From Leptidea sinapis (taxonomy: Eukaryota > Arthropoda > Insecta > Lepidoptera > Pieridae): a stretch of DNA of 64,000 nucleotides. The DNA is taken from contig NC_066310.1 in assembly GCF_905404315.1 (NCBI RefSeq), forward strand, positions 4,650,001-4,714,000, read 5' to 3'. Under the pieces are notes generated by a model. That model worked only from the letters and a program-made list of their open reading frames with translations. It had not been told where the DNA came from and searched no databases. Every line of letters begins with the position of its first letter. Position 1 is the stretch's first letter. Of the stretch, positions 1 through 10,899 are shown piece after piece. The position numbers were made by a program, and so were the translations under genes.

Positions 1-950
1 CGTGACATTAGCCAGTACATCTTTCTGAGTTGTATGCCAAGTGCTTTTCTTTTATTGAAAATATGTTTTCTCCATGTCAGTCTTCTGTCCATGAGTATAC
101 CCAAAATTTTGAACACATTGAAACTTTGTTTTCATTCACAGAATAGGGTATTTATATTTAAAAAGTGACTCAATTCGATGCTAAGGAGATAATAAACAAC
201 AAATAAAAAAGTATATGTATAATATATTCTATTCAATCGAGTGCCATAAAAATGCGATTTGTTCCTGTTTCGCCCTGAGTTTTCGTCCCACATTCCTGTT
301 TCGGGTCACTTCATTAAATGTTATTTTAGTACAGCCACAAATGTGAATTACAACAATATTCTAAATATATATAATATCTTACCCGAGACTAGACCACGGC
401 ATGAAAGGATTTCATAAACCTATTACAGGATATTATGTTCCTGCAGATTGCCGCACAGCTATCTCAGGTTGTCTTAAACGTAGAACAATAAATCTTGGCA
501 AACATATCATGAACGGACCAAGTACAGAGTAAAATTATCTTGATCCCGAAGTCTATCCAAGGATTTTAAGCATAAATAAAATTGTATAATCATCATAAAA
601 TAATGAATATTTATTTATTAATAATCAAAAATAAGATTAATTAAAATATTTTCTACGCTGTCCGTACAAAACATGTTGTAAAACACATAAATTATTACAC
701 GAGACGAATAAAGAACGAAAAGTAGGACTAAACAAGAATAAAATAATAAATTATTCTTATTTTCGGGACGAAATAGAAAAAAGAATTTTTTGTCTGGGAC
801 GAAACTTTGCGGGGCAAAACAGGAAAAAATAAAAATGCATTTAAATATTGCATTTTAAATTTTCTCTAATTATCGCTAAATCGTAATTTGACAAAAACGC
901 GGGACACGCCATTTTAATATATAATTTCAACGAGTTGAAATAGATCTTTA
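1..950. other. AT-rich DNA without a recognised gene
   Basis: No open frame of useful length and no repeat recognised from elsewhere in the window. The stretch is AT-rich. Confidence 0.5.
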
Positions 951-1125
951 TTATAGCCTAGCTGTGGTTAATGACCATGCCTATTAAGCTAGAGGTCCCG
1001 GGTTCGAATCCCGGTAGGTGCAAACATTTATAATATGAATACATATTCATTCATGTTTGTTTCCGACTCGTGGATGTTTATATGTATGTTTAAGTAAGTA
1101 TATTGTATTAAATGTTTAAGTAAGT
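951..1125 (+). repeat. SINE-T1, tRNA-derived, diverged copy
   Basis: The promoter B-box core GGTTCGAATCC and the flanking CCCGGG...CCGGTAGGTGCAA are intact, while the A-box part is degraded compared with the copies at 9979 and 20568. The body has the family's TATGTATGTTTAAG-rich tail. It abuts a LINE-C tail at 1131, so the two elements form a composite. Confidence 0.8.
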
Positions 1126-1130
1126 ATAAT

Positions 1131-1578
1131 GTCATAACCATAATGTTAACACCAGGAACAGACATAAACTGATGATGCCTACTACTCGGCTAAGTCGAGT
1201 TAGTAAGTCTTTTGTGGGGCGATGTATATGCTTTTACAACAAGATCCCAGAAAATGTTCAAAACAAAACTATTACGTTATTCAAAAGAATTGTTAAAAAA
1301 CGTTTGTGTGATAAAGGTTACTATAACATGAATGATTTTCTTAATGATACCACAGATTGGGAATGGAGTGACCGCCCTCAAGCTATTAAATAATAAGTTT
1401 AATTGTACAATATTAGTTTGTAAACATATTTATTCGATGGAAATAAAAAGCCCGCTGAGTTTGTTGCGCCCATTCTTCTCAGGTCTGAGGCAGTCATTTT
1501 GGAATGGGTGGTAGTTTTTTTTACTTTCAATAAGTGATGTCACATCCTATTTTGAATAAAAATATTTGAATTTGAATA
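1131..1578 (+). mobile_element. LINE-C (CR1-like non-LTR) 3' end, 5'-truncated
   Basis: Matches the 3' part of the longer copy at 61340-62320. The frame at 1172-1393 encodes the last part of the ORF2 product (SFVGR, FYNKIPENVQNK, KGYYN, FLNDTTDWEWSDRP and a stop). The 3' UTR carries the conserved GTTGCGCCCATTCTTCTCAG block and ends in a TTTGAA-type repeat, as CR1-like elements do. Dead fragment. Confidence 0.85.
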
Positions 1579-1719
1579 CAATAAGCGGGCACGGGGTACC
1601 TACGTACTTAATATAATTAAAACAATGTTTGAAGGAACAGCACTTGCCTTGATTAACAAATTTGTAATAATTTTGGTGAAACTTATTAAATTTAAATGCA
1701 TTTTGTAATTTATAAAATA

Positions 1720-1862
1720 ATTGAAAAAAAAAAATATTGAAGTAGGCGTTACTTTGCGGAAATCCATAATTATCCAAATATTTTGAGTTTTTTTAGTGTT
1801 AATTCCGCCAATATTTGTCTTTTAAACAATTCGACACGTGTTAAAATCTGGCACGAGACTTT
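1720..1862 (+). repeat. Repeat R copy
   Basis: Shares a block running from TATTGAAGTAGGCGTTAC through CAATTCGACACGTG to CTGGCACGAGAC with copies near 6824-6995 (inverted) and 12095-12275 (direct), and a shorter match at 34835-34920. The middle, the CGCCTCTACACGAGG region, is deleted here. No coding capacity. The element class is not recognised. Confidence 0.7.
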
Positions 1863-1889
1863 CAAGTCTTGCATATCTTTTAGGTCGCA

Positions 1890-2200
1890 TCGTTCATAAA
1901 ATTTTGTTTTCAAATTTTATTTGTATATTAATTCCAGAAGTGAGGTTTATAAGTTTAAAACATAACAAATTGTTAAGATTTACAAGAGCGACATCTCAAG
2001 TCAATTTCCTAATATGCAGATATTGGGGTTGAGCAGGTTATCAACTGTAAAGTAGACCTGTAGATGAAGCCACAACCTGAGTGTTGAACAAATCATACAA
2101 GATTTTATAACGATTGGTAAGAGCGCTTGTACGGAACGCGAGAGGTCGTGGGTTCGAGTCCCGCATCGTTCATAAAATTTTGTTTTCAAATTTTATTTTT
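1890..2200 (+). repeat. SINE-T2, tRNA-derived, two units in tandem
   Basis: The unit tail GCATCGTTCATAAAATTTTG occurs at about 1889 and again at about 2162. Before the second tail lies a degraded tRNA-like head with a GGTCGTGGGTTCGAGTCCCG T-arm. Between them is the family body (GAAGCCACAACCTGAG, GACATCTCAAGTCAATTTCC). Related copies are at 15727-16115 and 42040-42345. Confidence 0.75.
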
Positions 2201-2207
2201 GTAATAT

Positions 2208-2238
<31 letters not shown>

Positions 2239-2362
2239 TTGGAAAACAAACAGCTTAAGTTATATACACATTGTAACACATAATTTATATTACACAAGCC
2301 AATAAAGTTTCCACTTAAATATAAACAAAGTAGGAGTGAATATAATACAAAATATAACGATT

Positions 2363-4844
2363 TTATATACAATTAAACATAAGGCGAAAAAAGTACACAA
2401 AAATACAAATGAAACAAAATTTATCGGTTGGACATATTTTAAGGATGTTTAAGATATTCTTTAATTTTTTAGTAAAAGTTGGATAGCTGCTATGAAAAAT
2501 GTCTAAGTGACTATAATTATTATTATAAGTGTTGCATGCTCTTATAATAAAACAATTGCTAGTATAATTAGTTCTACGAACAGGGATAAAGAATGTATCT
2601 ATAGAACGTGTATAATGTTTTGGACAGTTAAGTTTAATGTTACTTAAAATACGATTGGAATCAATTAAGTCATGTAATATTTTGAAAAGGAAAACTTGAT
2701 CTCTGTATTCTCTACGCTGTTGTAAAGATAGGTAATTAAATTTAGGAGTATTACAATTTTGAAACTTATAATTTAATCTTTTAATAAATTTATTTTGTAC
2801 ACTTTCTATAGCATCTATATATTTTGTATAACGTGGGTTCCAAGCAGTCGAGGCATATTCTAAATATGGTCTGACATAAGCATTATATAAAAGATTAAAA
2901 GTATGAATATTTTTGAAGTCATTTCCCTGTCTGAATATAAAACCAATCATTTTATAAGCTTTTGCTGTCATATTGTCTATATGATTTTCAAATAAGAGAG
3001 CCGAATCTAGCGTTACCCCAAGGTCTTTTATTTCTGACACCCTTTTAAGGGGTTTATTGTTTATTTTATATTTGAAGAAAATTGGCATTTTTTTCCTCGA
3101 AAATGTTATCATACAGCATTTGTCAACATTGAGGTATAAGTCATTAGCGGAACAATAGTTTCCTAACTCAATTAAATCGCTTTGTAGGTCAACACAGTCC
3201 TGATTTCTTTTATTATTTTAAATATTTTGGTGTCATCCGCATAAAGTAAAATATTAGAATTTTGAAAAGATTGCAAAACATCATTAATAAATATGTTAAA
3301 TAACAATGGGCCAAGGTGAGAGCCCTGAGGAACGCCCGATGTAACAGGGACAAAACTAGAAATAAATCCTTTAACGCTTTGTAGGTCAACACAGTCCTGT
3401 TTTTCTTTTATTATTTTAAATATTTTGGTGTCATCCGCATAAAGTAAAATATTAGAATTTTGAAAAGATTGCAAAACATCATTAATAAATATGTTAAATA
3501 ACAATGGGCCAAGGTGAGAGCCCTGAGGAACGCCCGATGTAACAGGGACAAAACTAGAAATAAATCCTTTAACAGCTACCGCTTGTGTTCTGTTACGGAG
3601 ATACGACTCCAGCCATCTTAGAAGATCTCCTTGAATACCGATACGCTCAAGTTTAAATAATAGTCGAGCATGCGAAATTTTATCGAACGCCTTTGAATAG
3701 TCGGTATAAATTGTGTCTACCTGGTATCCATTGTTTAAGGCATCCATTACTTCATCTAGAAATTCGCAAAGGTTAGTTTCCGTCGAGCGTTTATTTACAA
3801 ATCCATGTTGCTGTGGAATAATTAGTGGTCGTAATAAAGGAAATAAAGTGTCATAGATAATTTTTTCAAATAATTTTGGGATGACCAATATCTTTGAAAT
3901 CCCACGATAGTTTTTAATATTATGTCTGTCACCACTTTTAAAAATGGGAACAATTAAAGACATTTTCCATATTGATGGTAAACTACCTGAATGTAATGAT
4001 TTCCTAAAGAGTATATCTAAAGGTATTGAAATTTGTCTACTACATGCCTTCAGTAAAATTGGGTGTAAATGATCGGGACCACTTCCTTTGGTTGGGTCAA
4101 GTTTTAACAAGTACTTTTCTACCTTTTCACGTGTAATGTCTATTGTTCTCGCAAAAGTTTGAGTATAGCTTAATGGTAAGTTATCATGGCTGAATCGGCT
4201 GTAAAAACGGAGCTAAAGAATGTGTTAAACATATTAGCTATCATTTGACCGTCTGATCCAGTATCATCATCATAGTACATACAGTCTGGAATGCAATTAC
4301 TACTTCGCTTAGATTTTACAAATGCCCACAATTTTTTAGAATTGTTATAAATATTATTTTCGGCCTTATTAATAAATAAATCATAGCATTCTGCTTCTAA
4401 ACGTTTTGTTTCACGGCGTAATTCCGAGAACCTATCATAATCACTAGATCTTCCGTATATTTTCCATTTTTTATGAGCTTTCAGTTTTTTCTTAATTAAC
4501 TTTATTAAAGATCTAGAGTACCACGACGGAAACGTATCATTTTCATGCACTAGTTTTGTAGGGACAATTCGATCTATAATATGGTTAAGTATAAAATAAA
4601 ATTTTCCTACGGCACATGTTATATCTTCTGATGAGAGCTCTTCAACCCAGTCAATTTTTGATAATTCATCATTAACTGCATTATAGTCGGCGTTGTGATA
4701 ACAACGAACAACACGAGTCGGTGCTCGTAAGTACATGTTATTTTTTTCACTCTCAACCTTCACCACTAAGGATGGATGATGACCGTCTTCTGGCAATGCT
4801 AATGGTTTTGCTAAATATATAGTAAACAAACATTGCATGTGCAC
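2363..4844 (-). pseudogene. Broken ORF2 (endonuclease end, reverse transcriptase, C-terminal region)
   Basis: Three frames in minus-strand order. 4844-4170 carries the end of the endonuclease (HHPSLVVKVE, related to the usual SDHHP motif) and the linker. 4110-3172 carries the reverse transcriptase with KGSGPDHLHP, IYTDYSKAFD (first catalytic Asp), SGVPQGSHLGPLLFNIFIND and LLYADD (catalytic Asp pair). 3112-2363 carries the post-RT region (DLGVTLDS, YVRPYLEYASTAWNP). Frameshifts separate them. An internal tandem duplication repeats the PQG-YADD segment. The normal product is a multifunctional endonuclease/RT; this copy cannot make one. Confidence 0.9.
3178..3572 (-). repeat. Tandem duplication of the RT catalytic segment, units of about 197 and 198 bp
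   Basis: The segment 3178-3374 is repeated almost exactly at 3375-3572. Each unit encodes the GVPQGSHLGP to YADD part of the reverse transcriptase. The units differ by very few bases, including a one-base indel in a T-run (GATTTCTTT versus GTTTTTCTTT), which also shifts the frame. The near-identity suggests a recent event. Confidence 0.9.
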
Positions 4845-5085
4845 AAAAGTATTTAACTTAATCCTGTTCTCAACAAATCCTCACTAAGTACGTGGCCATT
4901 GCAGTGCTACCGAAGTTAAACCACTTTGGACATTTTTGAAGTTTTTAGGTCAAACTAATCGCGGCGAACAAGCACAAAGTCCTTTAATTGTTACATTGTT
5001 TAAATTTAATACGTAATGTTACTGAAATTTAACTATATAATAAATATTAATTACAAATTATTTATTCCATAGTGCGATTTTCCAC

Positions 5086-5235
5086 GTACAAAGCTTCCTT
5101 GTGCCTTCAACAAAAACCTCCAAAAAATTCGCGGACACCTTCCTTAAAGGCCGGAAACGCTCCTGTGATTCCTTGTGGCAAGAGAATGTGGGCGGCGGTG
5201 ATCACTTAACACCAGTCGTCAGGTCATCCTTTACT
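5086..5235 (+). mobile_element. LINE-A 3' tail fragment
   Basis: Contains the family's diagnostic stretch (CACCTTCCTTAAAGGCCGG, GAGAATGTGGGCGGCGG, TGATCACTTAACACCAG) followed by a degraded end. Heavily 5'-truncated. The open frame across it is the residual C-terminal end of ORF2. Confidence 0.85.
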
Positions 5236-5489
5236 ATAAAAAAGAGAGCCTATTTTTATAAACACAGGATGAAATCGATAAGGTTCACTTTTAATGAGAT
5301 AGGTGATTATAATGAGAAAAGTGACGAGGGGCAGGTAAAGATACGCCCTGCCCATAAAAAAACATAATTTGGAGTAGTGTCTCAATTACGCTCATCGCTC
5401 TTCGAGACATACGATGTTAACTAAACTATTTGGCTAAGTAGAGTTAGTAAGTCTTTTATTAACAATACTTATTATTAAACATAAAAAAT

Positions 5490-5575
5490 TTTATCTCTCA
5501 GAAAAATCAACATCCATAATTTCAACGACTCTTTCATCATCTTCATTGCCAGCATCATCATCGCCCATCTCTTAA
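5490..5575 (-). other. Possible short acidic terminal exon (unrecognised)
   Basis: On the minus strand an ATG at about 5571 opens a 25-codon frame beginning MGDDDAGNEDDERVVE and ending SER-stop. It is preceded by TTTAAG that could act as a splice acceptor, and followed about 40 bases later by AATAAA. It may be the last exon of a host or transposon gene, or chance. No family recognised. Confidence 0.25.
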
Positions 5576-6038
5576 ACTGATATAATAGGTTAATGATAGC
5601 TGAAGTTAAAAACAAAATAATAAAATTTAAAAAAAATATATTTATCTATCCACACACACTATAGGTGCGTCTCGTAACGGTGTCGCGAGTCCAGAGATTT
5701 TATCTCATCTAAAAATATGCGTATCGCTCTAAAAGAAATTTGCACTTCGAAAAATTCTTATGATTTCCCAATTGTTCAAAAATATTTAGTAAAAGGACAA
5801 TGACCTCTTACGTACGGAATTCGGTCTTAAGTTGACAATAATTCTATATATATTATAGACTCCGCTTTACTATATTATAAATAAATGTTATTTTTAACAA
5901 AAAACGGAGTTTGTAAGTAATTAGGCAAAAACGGAAATAACCTACAAATTATATATAACCTAATTAATTAAATTCATTCAAATTATAAAAACTTATCACA
6001 TGTGTTTGCTATTTATTTTGCTATTTAATAATTTGATT
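5576..6038. other. No gene seen
   Basis: AT-rich DNA with no recognised repeat or coding segment. Confidence 0.4.
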
Positions 6039-6173
6039 ACGTAACTCGTACATAATTTGTTTTTTTTTTTGAGTGGAGGTAAATACATTTACATATTGAG
6101 AGACCCACAGAGAAAATACATTACGAATTATATTTTCTTCCTCTCCAAAAAGAGAAATATGTACGAGTTACGT
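6039..6173. repeat. Small inverted-repeat element (MITE-like)
   Basis: The 16-mer ACGTAACTCGTACATA at 6039-6054 recurs as a perfect inverted copy at 6158-6173. The 135-bp unit has no coding capacity. No convincing target duplication. Confidence 0.5.
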
Positions 6174-6819
6174 CCATAATTAAATGAAAACGTAACGTGA
6201 ATATTTTGACTTTATACAGAAGTAATACGTAGTGATTATTGATTTACTTTTTTTTAACATCATTCCGGATACGAAAATAAAATTCCATGAGTGAAAAGAT
6301 TCTAAAAGTGAGAAAATAGGCCAATCTCCTTTATAAATTACGAGCATCATAGCCTCAGATTATGAATATTTCTTGAATTTTGACCTTATCTCGAATAATA
6401 GTAATAGTACATTGTTGTAATGGGCTGAATTCCTACCATCTAGTGACCAATGGTCGTGTTTTCATTTCAGAACATGAAAATTAGTTTTCAACGCCATCTG
6501 AACGTGAGCGAAGGAACTACTAACACTACATGTAAGGGTTGTGTATTTTGCACCCTCTACAACATTCAAGAAACAGGCGCTCGTTTATGAAATTATCCTG
6601 CAACCTATGTCATATTCAGAAAGCCCGATAGAGGGCGCATTTTACAAATATAGTATCTTGAATAGGGCCCTTTCTGATTATTTTATATTCTAAAAATAGA
6701 AAGATTTTTGAATGGTGCTATTCATTATTATTAGGGTAAACTACTCAATTATTGGTTTATTAGCGGTTTCTATATCAACAATTGTTTGCATTAAATTCCT
6801 TGCATTTTTGCAAATAAAA
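6174..6819. other. No gene seen
   Basis: Non-coding on both strands. The GC content rises around 6420-6660. No family recognised. Confidence 0.4.
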
Positions 6820-6998
6820 AAGCAGTCTCGTGCCAGATTTTGGCGAGACAGCGCGTCCTGAGGCTGCCTTGTGTAGAGGCGAAACACGTGTCGAATTGTT
6901 GAAAGACAAATATTGGCGGAATTAACACTAAAGAAAACTCAAATCATTTGTATAATTATGGATTTCCGCAAAGTAACGCCTACTTCAATAAATAAAAA
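6820..6998 (-). repeat. Repeat R copy, inverted
   Basis: Minus-strand copy of the repeat seen at 12095-12275, including the GTGTAGAGGCGAAACACGTG block and the AGTAACGCCTACTTCAATA end. It retains the middle part lost from the 1720 copy. Confidence 0.75.
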
Positions 6999-7049
6999 AG
7001 TGTCAAATATATATTTAAAATGGTAATTATAATAAACCACGTCAAATGT

Positions 7050-7385
7050 CTTATATCTTTAAACGAGCAATTCTTGTATATACATATATTCTGAATCACG
7101 GAAACGGCTCCAACGATTTTAATGAAATTTAGCAGGTAAACAGGTAGTTTCGGGGGCGAGAAATCGATCTAGCTAGGTTTCAATTTTAAAAAATGTAGTT
7201 TTATCCGTGTTTTAATGAGAAACAGCTACAATAGTATCAGAACACAAAGGTAATTTTCGCTAAAAACAAGACTATAATAATATAGGAGAAGACTGGTTCG
7301 AATCTAGATGTCCTATTAGTTTTTTTTGTTCAGGTTTTATACATTCTTAAATGTACGAGCAAGGCTCGGTCGTCCGGATATTATA
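7050..7385 (+). repeat. Repeat Q copy
   Basis: Begins ATCTTTAAACGAGCAATTC, includes AAATCGATCTAGCTAGG, and ends at GCAAGGCTCGGTCGTCCGG. The same order occurs at 18165-18850 (interrupted) and 59415-59760. A GGTTCGAATC core near the 3' part recalls a tRNA B box, but no cloverleaf is evident. Class undetermined. Confidence 0.7.
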
Positions 7386-7615
7386 CACAAAACATCGTAA
7401 TTATAACAAATCTCAGGATCATTATTCATTATCCACCTAATTTTAAGGATATTGAGCGACTCAAGTACTCAACGCTCATCAAACATTGTAGGTACTCTGG
7501 GATTGCTTTCGCCTGGGGTACCTACCTACCTTAGCACTCTCGCTAATGATTCTCTCAGTTCAATGACACTATAATTGAAGTACCAACTCACAGATGGATT
7601 ACTGTACACAGTTCA

Positions 7616-7692
7616 CACCACTACATTCGTTATTTATGCAACTGTTGTGCAATAAGGGGTATTAAAATACGAATGTGGGCTTTTAAGACTAT
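7616..7692 (+). repeat. Arm of a larger repeat also present at 35620-35700
   Basis: The segment TTATGCAACTGTTGTG...AATAAGGGGTATTAAAAT matches, in inverse orientation, a stretch at about 35625-35690. Together with 8165-8610 it seems to be one repeat split by the LINE tail at 7699. Confidence 0.6.
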
Positions 7693-7698
7693 TTACAC

Positions 7699-8164
7699 CC
7701 ATTATTTATTTATTTATTTGTATAAAGAAACTTACAGCTATTTATATTACATAAAGGTATGATAATCGATAAATATTACACTAGCCAAAATAGTTCCTAA
7801 CGATGCTTATTACATATTGAAGTTTTAAGACTTATTAAAAATAATTACAAAAAAAAACTCAAAAGTTTAAAGAGCCTTTAAATTCACTGATACAAATATA
7901 ACCTTTAGATACCAATTTTTTTAACAAAATATACAAAATCGTACTTATTACATCGAAATATGTATATGTGATTATAACAGTCATTGTGTGTTCTGCAAGT
8001 TCTGATAAGAAATCTATTCTTACAATAATTAGTCCTAAAGAATGGCACTAAAAATATTTGATCGGTGGAGCGATGACCCATTATTGGATATTTGAAGCAA
8101 ATACGACTAAGTGTAGGAGTGGAGAGTCAACAAAGTTGTTTATTATTTTGTAGAAGAACGTCTA
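7699..8164 (-). mobile_element. Jockey/CR1-type LINE 3' end fragment
   Basis: Starts (as minus-strand 3' end) with the TTTA-repeat tail and continues with degraded 3' UTR and C-terminal region organised like the element at 2205. No intact frame. Confidence 0.6.
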
Positions 8165-8610
8165 TTATATGCTAACATTAAAACAGCCAGTCCTAGTAGT
8201 AATCTAATATCATCCATTACTAATTATATACAAATAAATTAAGTGTTATTACAGCGTTTAAACTATCTGGCAGTGTGCTGTCAAAATTTGAATCGCTCAT
8301 TTTTTGTAAGACAAATCAATAAAAATATCGAAGAAAAATGGCGGGGAATCGAATAAACTATTTTTTTTACGGCGCGCGACGTTCTGGTAGTGTGGAACGC
8401 GCGTAAAATATTCTTTTTTTGAATTTCATACAGATTCCACCGAGGAGCAATAAGAATATGGCTGTCTATTGAAACTCTTTGCCGTTCTGTTTGGATGATA
8501 GTAATGGTTATTATGACATTGGGTATTTTAATGTTGGCAATAAGCTAACTGTTTCAGAATCTTTAAAAGAGGATTTAAAGCATGGGTGTAGTTAAAAAGC
8601 TATAATAGTA
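8165..8610 (+). repeat. Non-autonomous repeat, second copy at 34960-35570 (inverted)
   Basis: Shared blocks are GCTAACATTAAAAC, CAGTCCTAGTAGTAA, ATCATCCATTA, ACGGCGCGCGACGTTCTGG, AGCTAACTGTTTCAGAATC and GGGTGTAG. No coding capacity. The 34.9-kb copy shows that the family has terminal inverted repeats. Confidence 0.65.
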
Positions 8611-8699
8611 CGTATAATTGAATAGGTAATTAAAATGGCTTCAACTCTAAAAGTTGGGGGATTTTAGTAATATTTTATGTGGTTCAATTGCACGCATTG

Positions 8700-8957
8700 T
8701 GGCTATTTCTTGGAATAGCGGCGTTCAGGAGGAATACTGACAGACGGACAATAGAACCGCAGTACTGTCTCGCCTTACTGAGTACACCAAGTTCTTAAAA
8801 ACTAATTGAGCCTTATCTTCCAACTGACCACGGATCTGAACGTCGCTCGAAAAATCAACGCCGAGTATGCCGATACAAGCTGTGTCAGAGGAGTGATCTC
8901 GACTCGATGGAATACGACAAAGGAACCGGTGAACGCACAAATCTGTGCCTTAGGGTT
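8700..8957 (-). pseudogene. Degenerate LINE-A ORF2 fragment (post-RT region)
   Basis: On the minus strand the frame reads IGILGVDFSSDVQIRGQLED..., corresponding to IGILGLEISSDCQFRGHLEG of the long LINE-A copies. A shifted frame supplies the AQICAFT part (QVCAFT in LINE-A). Much more diverged than the other LINE-A pieces, so it is an old copy or a related family. Confidence 0.7.
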
Positions 8958-8967
8958 AACGTCGCTT

Positions 8968-9089
8968 ACCAGTGGGAGGCTCCTTTGCACAGGATGCCGG
9001 CTAGATTATAGGTACCACAACGGCGCCTTTTTCTGCCATGAAGCAATAATGTGTTTCGGTCTGAAGGCGCCGTAGCTAGTGAAATTACT
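8968..9089 (+). repeat. SINE-P, 3'-truncated copy
   Basis: Carries the 5' half of the family (CCAGTGGGAGGCTCCTTTGC, GCCGGCTAGATTAT, CACAACGGCGCC, CGTAGCTAGTGAAATTACT). It lacks the poly-A half present in the 36638 copy. Confidence 0.8.
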
Positions 9090-9452
9090 TTGTTTTATTT
9101 ATCAAAACAAAATTATGCTTCTACAGTTTTGAGACAAATTTGCTTCAATCAAATAAATGATGAAAGGAGAATGTTATGTATAATGTATACTATGGCTAGA
9201 ATAAATGCGGCACACGCTTAACGGTGAACATTATTGACAATCGACCCTATGTCTACCTCGAGGTTTCCGCGCGCGCGTAACTATATCTTTAAACCGAACA
9301 CCTGATAATACGTACGAAAACCATAAAAGTACGACAATGTCCAATCGATTTGTAAAACGCCAGATTTTTTTCATTCAATATATTTTGTTTCTATATCTGC
9401 TTCAATAGCTACTGTTACACGTCAGGAAAAGGCGGTGCTAAGAAGGTATCCT

Positions 9453-9742
9453 ATTTTTTTTAATAAGACGAGTAGGACGTTCAGCTGATGGTAATTTATC
9501 CACCCTGCCCATTACAATGCAGTGCCGCTGAGGATTATTGAAAAAAAAAATTCCGAGCGGCACTATAACTGCGCTTGTCACCTTGAGACAAGATGTTAAG
9601 TCTTATTTCCACGTAATTTCACTAGCAACGGCGCCCTTCAGACCGAAACTCAGTAATGCTTGCACATTATTGCTTCACGGCAGAAATAGGCGCCGTTGTG
9701 GTTATCTAGCCATTATCCCATTATCTAGCCGGCATCCGGTGC
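9453..9742 (-). repeat. SINE-P, near full-length, minus
   Basis: Minus-strand copy: the T-run at 9453 is the complement of the poly-A end, followed by GACGTTCAGCTGATGGTAAT and the rest of the family body. Diverged near its 5' end. Confidence 0.8.
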
Positions 9743-9978
9743 TAAAATACAATGTTAAATCACAACAGTTAATTTTTTTAAATCGATTCAAAACAATTGA
9801 TAAGCCATGTAATTCTAACATGCCAAATTTCTACAATCGTTACTTCGTTAAATAAACAATCGTGTTTCTAGTTTAATTTAACGACTCCATTGGTAATAAA
9901 AGCGCACTACGGAATAATTTTGTTATAAAGGAGACTAGCCGCCTAGGTATAAAATTAAAATAGTTATTTATTCAACAA

Positions 9979-10165
9979 CCTGTATAGCCGTGTGGTTAGC
10001 GATCCTACCTTCTAAGCTAGAGGTCCCGGGTTCGAATCCCGGCAGGTGCAAGCATTTATATGATGAATATAGATGTTTGTTTCCGAGTCATGGATGTTTA
10101 AATGTATTTATGTATGTTTATATGAATTTATGTATGTTTAAGTAAGTATATTGTATTAAATATTT
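9979..10165 (+). repeat. SINE-T1
   Basis: The tRNA-related head has an A box (TAGCCGTGTGGTTAGCG) and a B box (GGTTCGAATCC), followed by the TATGTATGTTTA-rich body. The terminal block with the (ATT)n tail seen at 20568-20865 is missing. Confidence 0.85.
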
Positions 10166-10186
10166 AATGATACTAATTAGTAATTA

Positions 10187-10497
10187 CTGGCTGACCTAGC
10201 AAACGTTGTATTGCCGATATTAAAATCGCGATGCAAAAATAACTGTTGATCGTAGATGGGTGAAAATTTGAATTTGTATGTACTTTTTAATGCTGACTCA
10301 TAATCAAACATATTTTTAAAAAATGTCAAAAAAATTAAAAAAATTAATTTCGTGCGGACCACCCTTAGGGTGGTCCGCACATTGTACATTTAGGGGGATG
10401 AAAATTAAATATTGTCCGATTCTCAGACCTACCCAATATGCACTCAAAATTTCATGAGAATCGGTCAAGCCGTTTCGGAGGAGTTCAATGTTTAAGG
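10187..10497 (-). mobile_element. Helitron-like group A, 5' end lost
   Basis: The minus-strand 3' end (GCTAGGTCAGCCAG, variant of the family's GGGTCAGCTAG) and the body match the complete copies at 21772 and 60636. The 5' TC-end is missing: the match stops where the 100-bp minisatellite begins. Confidence 0.75.
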
Positions 10498-10500
10498 CGG

Positions 10501-10895
10501 CCATCTTGAATTTCAAAAATAATCACAAAATCGTTATCTGCACCCTCGAGAACCTCGGACACGATATCCATGTTGTTGAAATCATAATTTTGTACGGCGG
10601 CCATCTTGGATTTCAAAAATGATCACAAAATCGTTCTCTGCACCCTCGAGAACCTCGGACACGATATCCATATTGCTGAAATCATAATTTTGTGCGGCGG
10701 CCATCTTGGATTTAAAAAATGATCACAAAATCGATATCTGCACCCTCGAGAACCTCGGACACGATATCCATATTGCTGAAATCATAATTTTGTGCGGCGG
10801 CCATCTTGGATTTCAAAAATGATCCCAAATTAGTTCTCTGCACCTTCGAGAATCTCGGACACGATATCCATAGTGTTGAAATCATAATTTTGCGC
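10501..10895. repeat. Minisatellite, 4 units of 100 bp
   Basis: Units begin CCATCTTG at 10501, 10601, 10701 and 10801, an exact 100-bp period, and differ by a few substitutions. Each holds TGCACCCTCGAGAACCTCGG (last unit CACCTTCGAGAATCTCGG) and ACGATATCCAT. No coding frame is maintained. The array abuts a truncated Helitron-like element. Confidence 0.95.
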
Positions 10896-10899
10896 GTAA

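Larger units (their letters stand above)
2205..4850 (-). mobile_element. Non-LTR retrotransposon (jockey/CR1 superfamily), 5'-truncated
   Basis: Read on the minus strand, the element starts in the end of the endonuclease domain near 4844, passes through the reverse transcriptase and C-terminal region, and ends in a 3' UTR with an (ATAA/TAAA)n tail, seen as TTTA repeats at 2205-2240. The endonuclease catalytic core is missing, so this is an ordinary 5'-truncated insertion. The clade cannot be fixed by eye. Smaller related 3' ends with the same TTTA tails lie at 7699-8165 and 16650-17110. Confidence 0.9.

Noticed and set aside
5425..5456. LINE-C fragment of about 30 bp
   Set aside because: GGCTAAGTAGAGTTAGTAAGT resembles 1188-1210, but it is too short to call an element with confidence.
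10501..10895. CRISPR-like array
   Set aside because: Units are contiguous 100-bp tandem copies without spacers, in a eukaryotic context.
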